A stretch of 64,000 nucleotides of DNA from Chryseosolibacter sp964551035 (lineage in GTDB: Bacteria > Bacteroidota > Bacteroidia > Cytophagales > Cyclobacteriaceae). The notes beneath the pieces are model-generated. The model worked only from the letters and a program-made list of their open reading frames with translations, ran no database searches and was not told the origin of the DNA. The first letter of the stretch is position 1. Each line of letters begins with the position of its first letter. A program made the position numbers and the translations under genes. The stretch is from positions 1 through 64,000 of the forward strand of contig CAZKBK010000006.1 in the NCBI GenBank assembly GCA_964551035.1. Direction: 5' to 3'. Shown here one piece after another: positions 43,614 through 52,369 of this stretch.

Positions 43614-43744
43614 CGCCAGGTGTATTCCTTTGGAGCCGGTGTGAAGGCGTTAACCAAATTTTAATAGCGGACGAATCGGACCACACTCGAAGTCTGCCGG
43701 TAATTCATTAGTTTTACGCTCCTTTTTCCTAACCGGACGCTTTC

Positions 43745-46174
43745 ATGTGGGATAAAACCGCCAGGTTCATCATCAACAACCGCCTGTCCCTGATCCTTCT
43801 CATAGGATTGATCACGATTGGCATGGGCTATTACGCCTCCCGGGTGCAAATGAGCTACGACTTTGCGCGCACCGTGCCGCCGAGCGACCCGGACATGATC
43901 GAACTGAACGCGTTTAAAGCCCAGTTCGGTGAGGACGGCAACATCATCGCGATCGGCCTGAAAGACAGTTCCATCTACGAACTGAAGAATTTTGAAGCCT
44001 ACCGAACGCTGGCAAGAAACCTGAAACAAATCGGCGGCGTCGTCGAGGTTATTTCATTGCCGGTGATGAAAGCCATCCTCAAGGACAAGGAAAATTCAAG
44101 ATTCTATCTTGCGAACATTTTTCCCGACCGCATCAATTCGCCCGACCAGTTCGACAGCCTGCTCGCGTTTGCACTGGATCAAAAGTTCTACACCGATCAA
44201 CTGATCAATGGCACCAACGGCGCGACCATGACCATCGTCACGGTTAACAAAGATGTGATGAACAGTGCCCTGCGCGAACCGCTGATTGCCGCGCTCGAGA
44301 AAGAGGGGCAGGCTTTCGAGCAGCGGACGGGCATAAAGCTTCATTACGCGGGTCTCCCGTTTATCCGGACGGTGGTGGCCAATCAGGTTAAAAAGGAAAT
44401 GCAAATTTTCCTTTACGCCTCGGCGCTGATCACAGGCCTGATCATGTTTTTGTTCTTCCGCTCCTTGCGGGCGGTGATGTTTTCAATGATCATCATCGCC
44501 GTCGTGGTGGTCTGGACACTGGGAACACTTGCCCTCTTCGGCTACAAGATCACCCTGCTCAGCGGCCTCATTCCGCCCGTCATTGTCACCATCGGCATTA
44601 CCAACGCCATCTACCTTCTCAACAAATACCACCTGGAATTTTCGCGGACGCAGGACAAGCTGGTGGCCATCACCACGGTGGTCAAAAAAATGGGGCTCGC
44701 GACATTTCTGACCAATTTGACCGTGGCCATCGGGTTCCTGACACTGCTGGCGACCGACATTACCATTCTGCGCGAGTTCGGCGTGGTCGCCGGAATCAAC
44801 ATCATGGCGCTGTTCTTCGTGAGCCTGGTCATGATCCCGAGCATCTTTTCATGGCTGCCCACCCCTACCGAACGACACCTCCGGCACCTGAATTTCAAGG
44901 TCATGAACCGCTTCCTCACGGCCATCGACCTCATTGTGCACCGCCACCGCCTCATCGTCTATGCGGTATCCCTCACGCTCGCTGTGGTGTCAGCGTACGG
45001 TCTCTGGCAATTGCGGTCCGTTTCCTTTATGGTCGACGACGTCCCGGAAGACAGCCGGGTAAAAACCGATCTTCATTTTTTCGAGGAAAACTTCAGTGGC
45101 ATCATGCCGCTCGAGATGGTGGTCGAGTTTATCACCAAACGCAGGAGGCCGCTGCTCAACGTCAACAACCTGAAGAAGGTCGAGGAATTCGAACAATTTC
45201 TGGACTCCCTGCCAAATATCTCGAAGCCCATCTCCCTCATCAGTTTCGTGAAGGCCGCCAAGCAGGCGTTTTACAACAACAACCCCGATCGTTACACGCT
45301 CCCCTCCCGGCGGGAAGCCAACTTCATTCTTCCTTATCTGAAGAACCAAAGCGACAACAGCGGCTTGTTCAAATCGTTTGTCGATTCAACGCTGACAAAG
45401 ATGCGCATCTCCACGCAAATGGCCGACATCGGGTCCATCAGGATGGACTCGCTCGTGCATCACGTCATCGAACCAAAAATGCGGGAAGTCTTCACCACGG
45501 AAGGCCGTGACTCCATCGCCACCGCGATCACGGGATCAACCAAGATCTTTATCAAGGGAAACAAATTCCTCATTGCCAACCTCCAGGAGAGTTTGCTACT
45601 CGCCTTTCTGCTCATTACCCTTTCAATGGTCGCGTTGTTTGCCAATGTGCGGATGATCATCATCTCGCTGGTGCCCAACCTGCTTGCGCTGATGATTACC
45701 GCCGGGATCATGGGGTACATGGACATTCCCCTCAAGGCGAGTACCGCCCTGATCTTCAGCATTACTTTCGGCATCTCGGTGGACAATTCAATCCGCTTCC
45801 TCGCGAAATACCGCCAGGAGATTCTCGCCAACAATTTCTTCATTCCGGTAGCCGTGAGTGACAGCATTATGGAGACGGGCAAGAGTATCATGTACACGTC
45901 TATCGTACTGTTTGCCGGGTTCAGCATTTTCGCCTTCTCGGACTTCGGCGGAACGATCGCCCTCGGTATCCTGACCTCTACCACGCTGGTCATCTCGATG
46001 TTTACGAACCTCATCCTGCTCCCCGCCCTGATCATGACCTTCGACAAGCCCAGGCGCAAGAAGGATCACCTCCTCATTGACGAGGTGGGATCGAGTTTCT
46101 ATACCGAACAGGAGGACGAGGAGATCGACCTGGCCCGAATTCGGATTCACAATCGTCACTCAGCCGCCGAATAG
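43745..46174 (+). CDS. RND superfamily (MMPL-type) exporter
   Basis: An 809-residue inner-membrane protein with two similar halves. Each half has one helix (residues 13-30 and about 398-420), a large periplasmic domain, and a five-helix bundle (about 218-380 and 615-775), giving 12 helices. SVDNSIRFLAKYR and related segments fit the MMPL/HAE-like branch. The substrate is probably a lipid or hydrophobic molecule, but this is not readable from sequence. No periplasmic adaptor or TolC gene is adjacent, and MMPL proteins often act without one. The C-terminal tail is acidic (EQEDEEIDLARI). Confidence 0.87.
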   Translation: MWDKTARFIINNRLSLILLIGLITIGMGYYASRVQMSYDFARTVPPSDPDMIELNAFKAQFGEDGNIIAIGLKDSSIYELKNFEAYRTLARNLKQIGGVVEVISLPVMKAILKDKENSRFYLANIFPDRINSPDQFDSLLAFALDQKFYTDQLINGTNGATMTIVTVNKDVMNSALREPLIAALEKEGQAFEQRTGIKLHYAGLPFIRTVVANQVKKEMQIFLYASALITGLIMFLFFRSLRAVMFSMIIIAVVVVWTLGTLALFGYKITLLSGLIPPVIVTIGITNAIYLLNKYHLEFSRTQDKLVAITTVVKKMGLATFLTNLTVAIGFLTLLATDITILREFGVVAGINIMALFFVSLVMIPSIFSWLPTPTERHLRHLNFKVMNRFLTAIDLIVHRHRLIVYAVSLTLAVVSAYGLWQLRSVSFMVDDVPEDSRVKTDLHFFEENFSGIMPLEMVVEFITKRRRPLLNVNNLKKVEEFEQFLDSLPNISKPISLISFVKAAKQAFYNNNPDRYTLPSRREANFILPYLKNQSDNSGLFKSFVDSTLTKMRISTQMADIGSIRMDSLVHHVIEPKMREVFTTEGRDSIATAITGSTKIFIKGNKFLIANLQESLLLAFLLITLSMVALFANVRMIIISLVPNLLALMITAGIMGYMDIPLKASTALIFSITFGISVDNSIRFLAKYRQEILANNFFIPVAVSDSIMETGKSIMYTSIVLFAGFSIFAFSDFGGTIALGILTSTTLVISMFTNLILLPALIMTFDKPRRKKDHLLIDEVGSSFYTEQEDEEIDLARIRIHNRHSAAE

Positions 46175-46243
46175 GGTAACCGGCGACCAAAATCCTCCCG
46201 GATTTACCGCCCGCCGACCGTCGTCCATTACCCCCGGATTTAA

Positions 46244-46251
46244 TATCTTTG
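46244..46251 (+). promoter_or_regulatory. Candidate -7 element for ileS
   Basis: TATCTTTG matches TAnnTTTG, 37 bases upstream of the ATG at 46289. Confidence 0.45.
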
Positions 46252-46288
46252 CGCTCTTATCCTCACTGAGGTTACTGGTAATTGCAAA

Positions 46289-49200
46289 ATGGCTGGCAGA
46301 TACAACGAATACAAGGACATGAACTACGCCCGGGTGGCGGACGAAATACTGGATTTCTGGACCCGGGAACGCATCTTCGAAAAATCGGTTGAAAGCCGTG
46401 AGGGCGCCGAAAGCTTCACGTTCTACGAAGGCCCTCCCTCCGCCAACGGAACCCCGGGCATCCACCACGTAATGGCCCGCACCGTCAAAGACATCTTTTG
46501 CCGCTACAAGACGCTGAATGGTCACCAGGTGAAGCGCAAAGGCGGCTGGGACACGCACGGACTCCCTGTCGAACTTCAGGTGGAGAAACAACTGGGCATA
46601 ACAAAGGACGACATCGGCAAGAAAATATCGGTCGAGGCGTACAACCGGAAATGCCGCGAGACGGTGATGATGTACAAAGACCAATGGGACGACCTCACCC
46701 GCAAGATGGGTTACTGGGTCGACCTCGAGCATCCCTACGTCACGTACGAAAATGAATACATCGAGAGCCTCTGGTGGCTGCTCAGGAAAATTTATGACAA
46801 GGGCTTTCTCTACAAGGGTTACACCATTCAGCCTTACTCACCCGGCGCCGGCACGGGATTGAGTTCTCATGAACTTAATCTTCCGGGTTGTTACAAGGAG
46901 GTCAAGGACACCTCCATCGTCGCACAATTCCAGGTGGTTCGCGACAAAGCGGCGGGTTTCCTGTACGAAGCCGCTGGCGACCGGGAGGTGTTTATCCTGG
47001 CGTGGACGACTACGCCGTGGACATTACCGTCGAATACCGCGCTGGCCGTGGGCGAGCATATCACCTACGCGCAGGTCAACACCTTCAATCCCTACACCCA
47101 CAAACTTGTGAGCGTGGTGCTGGCGAAGGACCTCATTGGAAAATACTTTTCGGAAAAGAACAAGGGTTTATCGCTGGAGGCCTATAAGCCCGGCGACAAG
47201 GCCATCCCTTTTGAAATCAGCCAGGAGTTTTCAGGGCGCAACCTCGTGGGCATCCGTTATGCCCAGCTCATGCCGTGGCTTCAACCGCTTTACGATGCGG
47301 ACAAAGCATTTCAGGTGGTAGCTGGCGATTTTGTTACGACCGAAGACGGTACGGGTGTGGTTCACACCTCGCCTACGTTCGGCGCCGACGACTTTCGCGT
47401 CGCCAGGCAACATGGAATACCTCCACTCACCTTGCGCGACGAATCGGGCAATGAGGTACCCACGGTAGACCGGAAGGGAAAATTCGTAACACAGATCGGG
47501 AAACACCTGCGCGAGGGTGTCCTGAAGTATAACATCCGTACACACAAGGCGCTGAGCGCCGATGATTTCTTCGTAAAGAACTACACCAATGAAGACGAAT
47601 CGCATCCCGACTACAAGTCGACGGATGTGATCATCTCCATCATTCTCAAAGAAGAAAACAAGGCGTTCAAGGTCGAAAAATACGAGCACACTTATCCCCA
47701 TTGCTGGCGCACGGATAAACCGGTCCTCTACTATCCGCTCGACTCCTGGTTTATCAAGACAACGGCGTTGAAGGACAAAATGGTGGCACTCAACAAGCGC
47801 ATAAACTGGAAGCCCGAATCCACCGGAACAGGCCGCTTCGGCAACTGGCTGGAGAACCTGGTCGACTGGAACCTTTCCCGTTCACGCTATTGGGGGACCC
47901 CATTACCAATCTGGCGCTCGGCCGACGGAAAGGAAGAGGTTTGTATCGGTTCCGTGGCCGAACTCGAAGGCGAGATACAACGCTCGGTCGAAAAAGGGTT
48001 TATGAAAGCATCGCCGCTGAAGAACGGGGACCTCCACCGTCCCTATGTCGACGATGTTATCCTCGTCAGTCCTTCGGGTCAGCAGATGTATCGCGAGCCG
48101 GACCTGATCGATGTTTGGTTCGACTCCGGCGCCATGCCCTACGCACAATGGCATTATCCGTTTGAGAACAAGGATATATTCCAAAAAAATTATCCGGCGG
48201 ACTTCATCGCCGAAGGCGTTGACCAGACGCGGGGATGGTTTTTTACCCTCCACGCGATCGCCGCGCTGATAGACGAATGCAGCCCGGAAGTCAGGGCGGT
48301 AAACGAGGCGGTGGGCAACGGAGGGGTCGCCTTCAGGAACGTGATATCAAACGGCCTTGTACTGGACAAGAGCGGTAACAAGATGTCCAAGAGCAAAGGC
48401 AACGTCGTCAATCCGTTCGAGGCGCTCTCAAAGTACGGGCCCGACCTCGTTCGCTGGTACATGATCGAAAACGCGCCGCCGTGGGATAACCTCAAATTCG
48501 ACTTTGACGGCATCGTCGAAGTGCAACGGCGGTTTTTCGGAACGTTGCTCAATACGTACTCTTTTTTCGCCCTCTATGCGAACATTGACGGTTTTGTCAA
48601 GGACGAGATGAACGTTTCGACAGCGCCGAGCGATTTTGACCGCTGGATCATCTCGAAACTGCAGTCCCTGATCAAGGAAGTGACGCAGGCCTATGAGGAC
48701 TATGAACCCACACGGGCGGCACGCGCCATCCAGGAATTTGTCAACAACCACCTGTCCAACTGGTATGTGCGGCTGAACCGCAAGCGGTTCTGGAAACCGA
48801 CCAACGAAAAGGGAGGCGTCAGCGCGGGGCTGGACAACGACAAGAAAGTCGCGTACGAAACGCTGTATGAGTGCCTCCTCGTCACCGCGCAACTCATGTC
48901 TCCGATTGCGCCCTTCTTCAGCGACTGGTTATACAAGAATCTTACCGATAACATCCGCGAACGCGCTGTAGCCAACCAGACACCCTTGCGGCATCCTTCC
49001 GTTCACCTGACGGATCTTGTCACCCCGGAGGAAATGCGGATCGACCTCGAGCTGGAAAGGTCGATGGAATATGCGCAGCGCATTTGCTCGCTGGTGCACT
49101 CGATCCGCAAGACGAGCCGGATCAAAGTGCGCACGCCGCTCAGAAAAATACTGCTCCCTGTACTGGATGAAGCCTTCGCTCTCAGGGTAAAACCCGTCGA

Positions 49201-49783
49201 GGGAATCATTCTGGCGGAAGTCAACGTAAAGTCAATCGAATACATCGACGACACGTCAGGAGTGATCGTGAAAAGAGTGAAGCCGAACTTCGCAAAACTG
49301 GGCAGGCAATACGGACCAAAGGTGAAGGAAGTTTCATCCGTCATCAATAGCCTCAGTCCGGAAGAGATCAACGCGCTGGAAAAAAGCAACGCGCTGACGA
49401 AGGGCGGGTTTGATCTTGTGCTGGAAGACGTGCTCATCAGTTCCGAAGATATTCCCGGCTGGTCGGTGGCCACCGAAGACGGCGTCACGGTTGCGCTCGA
49501 CATCAACGTGACTGAATCGCTTAAGAAGGAGGGCATTGCCCGCGATTTCATAAACCGTGTGCAAAACCTCCGCAAGGATATGGGCCTTGAAGTACTGGAC
49601 AAGATCGGCATCGAGGTGGAACGGGACGGTGAAATGGTGACCGCCGCACTCACCGAATACCGCGAATATATTAGCGTGGAAACGCAAGCCCTTACCCTGG
49701 AACTTAAAGATGCCGTCAGCGGGGGCACTGAGGTGGATATGGATGAGTTTATGTTGAAGGTGAAAATCTCCGTGGCAAAATGA
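46289..49783 (+). CDS. ileS: Isoleucyl-tRNA synthetase, type 2, with GIHH signature
   Basis: A 1164-residue class I synthetase. The class signature HIGH is replaced by GIHH (residues 57-60, NGTPGIHHVMART). The second signature is normal, NKMSKSKGN near residue 700. The editing (CP1) domain is marked by AWTTTPWTLPSNTALAVG, and the long C-terminal extension places it in the eukaryote-like type 2 group. GxHH type 2 enzymes have been reported to tolerate very high levels of mupirocin, which competes at this site; applying that to this protein is an inference. lspA follows on the same strand after 79 bases. Confidence 0.96.
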   Translation: MAGRYNEYKDMNYARVADEILDFWTRERIFEKSVESREGAESFTFYEGPPSANGTPGIHHVMARTVKDIFCRYKTLNGHQVKRKGGWDTHGLPVELQVEKQLGITKDDIGKKISVEAYNRKCRETVMMYKDQWDDLTRKMGYWVDLEHPYVTYENEYIESLWWLLRKIYDKGFLYKGYTIQPYSPGAGTGLSSHELNLPGCYKEVKDTSIVAQFQVVRDKAAGFLYEAAGDREVFILAWTTTPWTLPSNTALAVGEHITYAQVNTFNPYTHKLVSVVLAKDLIGKYFSEKNKGLSLEAYKPGDKAIPFEISQEFSGRNLVGIRYAQLMPWLQPLYDADKAFQVVAGDFVTTEDGTGVVHTSPTFGADDFRVARQHGIPPLTLRDESGNEVPTVDRKGKFVTQIGKHLREGVLKYNIRTHKALSADDFFVKNYTNEDESHPDYKSTDVIISIILKEENKAFKVEKYEHTYPHCWRTDKPVLYYPLDSWFIKTTALKDKMVALNKRINWKPESTGTGRFGNWLENLVDWNLSRSRYWGTPLPIWRSADGKEEVCIGSVAELEGEIQRSVEKGFMKASPLKNGDLHRPYVDDVILVSPSGQQMYREPDLIDVWFDSGAMPYAQWHYPFENKDIFQKNYPADFIAEGVDQTRGWFFTLHAIAALIDECSPEVRAVNEAVGNGGVAFRNVISNGLVLDKSGNKMSKSKGNVVNPFEALSKYGPDLVRWYMIENAPPWDNLKFDFDGIVEVQRRFFGTLLNTYSFFALYANIDGFVKDEMNVSTAPSDFDRWIISKLQSLIKEVTQAYEDYEPTRAARAIQEFVNNHLSNWYVRLNRKRFWKPTNEKGGVSAGLDNDKKVAYETLYECLLVTAQLMSPIAPFFSDWLYKNLTDNIRERAVANQTPLRHPSVHLTDLVTPEEMRIDLELERSMEYAQRICSLVHSIRKTSRIKVRTPLRKILLPVLDEAFALRVKPVEGIILAEVNVKSIEYIDDTSGVIVKRVKPNFAKLGRQYGPKVKEVSSVINSLSPEEINALEKSNALTKGGFDLVLEDVLISSEDIPGWSVATEDGVTVALDINVTESLKKEGIARDFINRVQNLRKDMGLEVLDKIGIEVERDGEMVTAALTEYREYISVETQALTLELKDAVSGGTEVDMDEFMLKVKISVAK

Positions 49784-49862
49784 AAGTCCGGAAGTTGCTG
49801 TTGCGCGCGCAAACCACGTTTTGCATTTTTGACAATCAATTTTCTTACCTCGCCTGACACTG

Positions 49863-50555
49863 ATGAAGGTTTCCCAATATTTCTTAGTTGCCCTGGCTGT
49901 GATCCTGATTGATCAGACCTCAAAGTTGCTCGTCCATGAGTACATGTACCTGCACCAGGAGATCAATGTTATCGGCGACTGGTTCCGGCTGCATTACCTC
50001 CTGAATCCCGGAATGGCATTCGGCATCCGTTGGAACAACGAGTTCGGCAAGCTCGCCCTGACGGCTTTCCGCATAGTGGCTATGTTCGGAATTGCCTACT
50101 ATCTGTGGAAGATGGCGCTCAAAGGTGCGCACGCGGGTTTTCTCGTCTGCATGGCCCTGATCCTGGGAGGCGCCGTGGGCAACGTGATCGACAGCACCTT
50201 TTATGGCGTGCTGCTCAACAACCACCCGCCGGACTCGCCCACCCCGTGGTTCCACGGTCAGGTCATTGACATGTTGTTCTTTCCGATCTTCGAGTTTTAC
50301 ATTCCCGAATGGGTCCCGTTCAAGGGTGGCGAGTCGTTTCTCTTTTTTAGTCCCGTGTTCAACATCGCGGACTCCTCCATCTTTCTGGGCGTCGTGACGA
50401 TTTTACTCTTCCAGCGCCGTTTCTTCAAGCACGGCGAGCACCACGACGGAGATCGCCAATCACCAACGGCCGATACACCGGACGTTGGTGGCGCCAGCAC
50501 CACATCTCCGGATGATTCCCATGGGTCGTCCGACCCGGATCGGCCATCACTTTGA
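49863..50555 (+). CDS. lspA: Lipoprotein signal peptidase (signal peptidase II)
   Basis: A 230-residue inner-membrane aspartyl protease that removes the signal peptide from diacylglyceryl prolipoproteins. The catalytic aspartates are Asp110 (GGAVGNVIDS) and Asp170 (VFNIADSSI), and the N-terminal ILIDQTSKLLV is typical. Four membrane helices are visible. A charged hydrophilic tail of about 40 residues (191-230, rich in His, Asp, Ser) extends past the usual end. The many lipoproteins in this window (S9 peptidase, serine hydrolase, MltF-like) would be its substrates. Adjacent to ileS, as in many bacteria. Confidence 0.95.
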   Translation: MKVSQYFLVALAVILIDQTSKLLVHEYMYLHQEINVIGDWFRLHYLLNPGMAFGIRWNNEFGKLALTAFRIVAMFGIAYYLWKMALKGAHAGFLVCMALILGGAVGNVIDSTFYGVLLNNHPPDSPTPWFHGQVIDMLFFPIFEFYIPEWVPFKGGESFLFFSPVFNIADSSIFLGVVTILLFQRRFFKHGEHHDGDRQSPTADTPDVGGASTTSPDDSHGSSDPDRPSL

Positions 50556-50699
50556 CGGCCGATGGCCAGGCGAATCCAACAATACGCGGATTTCCGTTCA
50601 TGTATAAAATAAAGAAAGCCTGCGGCCCCGTTTAGGCAAAACCATTATTCTTATTACTTTTAGCTGCTAAAATTTAACCTAACCAAAATCACCACATAA

Positions 50700-52214
50700 A
50701 TGGCAAACCCACTATTCACGAAGAAGCCAATGGAGGTCCTGATGGAGGAATCAGGCAGCGCCACCCACGGCTTAAAACGCACGCTAGGAAAATGGAATCT
50801 TGTAGCCCTCGGCATCGGCGCTGTAATTGGCGCGGGGATCTTTGTGATCACCGGACAAGCCGCCGCGATTTACGCCGGTCCGGCAGTGATCCTGTCCTTT
50901 GTGGTGTCGGCTCTTGCCTGCGGCTTTGCCGGCCTTTGCTATGCTGAGTTCGCTTCCATGATACCCATCGCGGGTAGCGCGTACACTTACGCATATGCAA
51001 CCATGGGACGGATCGTCGCGTGGATCATCGGATGGGCGCTTATTCTCGAGTACCTTTTCGCGGGTGCTACCGTGGCCGTAGGATGGTCGGGATATGTCGT
51101 GAGTTTCCTGTCGGGGAATCTCGGAATTCCCATCGCTCCTGAATATACCGCTGCCGCGGGAACGAAACTCATTCAGACGGTCGATGGCTGGGTAACCTAT
51201 ACCGATGACCTCGCAAAAACGCTCGCAGACTCGGGGGTCGCGGTTGACACACTACCCACGGTAACGGCGATCATGAACCTCCCCGCGATGATCGTGGTGT
51301 TCATCATCATGATTTTCCTCCTTAGGGGAATTAAGGAGTCGGCGATCTTCAACAACATCATCGTGTTCGTAAAACTTTCCGTCGTGCTGCTGTTTGTCCT
51401 TTTCGGATGGCAATACATCAACAGCGACAACTGGGTTCCCTTCATTCCCGAAAGCACCGGGCAGTTTGGCGAATTCGGGGTAACGGGTATTCTCCGGGCG
51501 GCGTCGGTAATCTTTTTTGCCTACATCGGCTTTGACGCCGTGTCCACCGCCGCACAGGAAGCGAAGAACCCTCAGAAAGACATGCCGTTCGGTATTCTGG
51601 GATCGCTCTTTATCTGTACGATCGTCTACATTCTCGTTTCCATGGTCATGACGGGAATCGCTCATTACACGGAACTGAACACCGCTGCTCCGATCGCTGT
51701 CGCCATCGACAAGGCAGGCGAGGGCCTGGCATGGCTGAGCCCTTTCATCAAGATCGGCGCGATCGCCGGTCTCACCTCGGTGATCCTTGTGATGCTTATG
51801 GGCCAGACCCGGATCTTTTACTCCATGTCCAAAGACGGGCTCTTTTTCAAACCGTTTGCCAACATCCACCCGAAGTACGGGACGCCGCATACCTCTACGC
51901 TGATCACGGGCATTGTCGCCATCATCGCCGCAGGACTGCTACCGATTTCCGTCCTGGCCGAGTTGGTTTCGATCGGAACACTCTTTGCCTTTATCGTGGT
52001 CTGCCTCGGCGTACTCATTCTCCGTTACAAGCGACCGGAACTGAACCGACCCTTCAAGACCCCATTATTTCCGGTGGTACCGATCGCGGGCGTGATCAGT
52101 TGCGCGGGCGTGATGTTCTTCCTTAACCCGCTCACGTTCGTCGTCTGTGGGATCTGGCTGGTGATCGGCATCCTCATCTATTTCCTATATGGCGCGAAGC
52201 ATGCCCGCTTCTAG
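50700..52214 (+). CDS. APC-superfamily amino acid permease
   Basis: A 504-residue inner-membrane transporter with 12 or more helices. The first helix has the unwound GIGAVIGAGIFVITG motif, helix 3 follows PIAGSAYTYAYA, and the later segment FFAYIGFDAVSTAAQEAKNPQKDMP marks the CAT-like group of cationic or neutral amino acid transporters. The N-terminus is cytoplasmic with a conserved helix (MEESGSATHGLKRTLG). ATG 50700 fits. Substrate is not assignable from sequence. It converges on ccmF. Confidence 0.92.
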   Translation: MANPLFTKKPMEVLMEESGSATHGLKRTLGKWNLVALGIGAVIGAGIFVITGQAAAIYAGPAVILSFVVSALACGFAGLCYAEFASMIPIAGSAYTYAYATMGRIVAWIIGWALILEYLFAGATVAVGWSGYVVSFLSGNLGIPIAPEYTAAAGTKLIQTVDGWVTYTDDLAKTLADSGVAVDTLPTVTAIMNLPAMIVVFIIMIFLLRGIKESAIFNNIIVFVKLSVVLLFVLFGWQYINSDNWVPFIPESTGQFGEFGVTGILRAASVIFFAYIGFDAVSTAAQEAKNPQKDMPFGILGSLFICTIVYILVSMVMTGIAHYTELNTAAPIAVAIDKAGEGLAWLSPFIKIGAIAGLTSVILVMLMGQTRIFYSMSKDGLFFKPFANIHPKYGTPHTSTLITGIVAIIAAGLLPISVLAELVSIGTLFAFIVVCLGVLILRYKRPELNRPFKTPLFPVVPIAGVISCAGVMFFLNPLTFVVCGIWLVIGILIYFLYGAKHARF

Positions 52215-52249
52215 ACGACGGGGTGTCGCGTGATAGCCGTGACTGAGGT

Positions 52250-52316
52250 CGGCCACGACAAGCTCGGCCACCGAGGGAGATGAGGCCATGTGCGGCGGCC
52301 GAGCTTGTCGTGGCCG
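52250..52316. repeat. Perfect 20-bp inverted repeat in convergent gap
   Basis: The arm CGGCCACGACAAGCTCGGCC (52250-52269) is perfectly complementary to 52297-52316 across a 27-base loop. It lies in the 139-base gap between the amino acid permease and ccmF stops, 28 bases before a separate rho-independent terminator. No T-run follows it. It may be a mobile or structural palindromic element. Confidence 0.85.
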
Positions 52317-52344
52317 CGTATGAGAATTGGAAACGCAACGATAA

Positions 52345-52369
52345 AAAAGGGCTCTACTCGAGCCCTTTT
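52345..52369. terminator. Terminator overlapping the ccmF stop codon
   Basis: AAAAGGGCTC (52345-52354) and GAGCCCTTTT (52360-52369) form a 10-base stem with a TACTC loop. On the minus strand the stem starts inside the last ccmF codons, the TAG stop lies in the loop and descending arm, and a T-run follows. On the plus strand a T-run (CCCTTTTTCTTTC) also follows, so it may end the permease transcript too. Confidence 0.88.

Noticed and set aside
43493..43711. 72-codon frame at the end of array 2
   Set aside because: It reads the repeat unit (VIPNGMTNTASLRDA-type peptide), a common false gene call.
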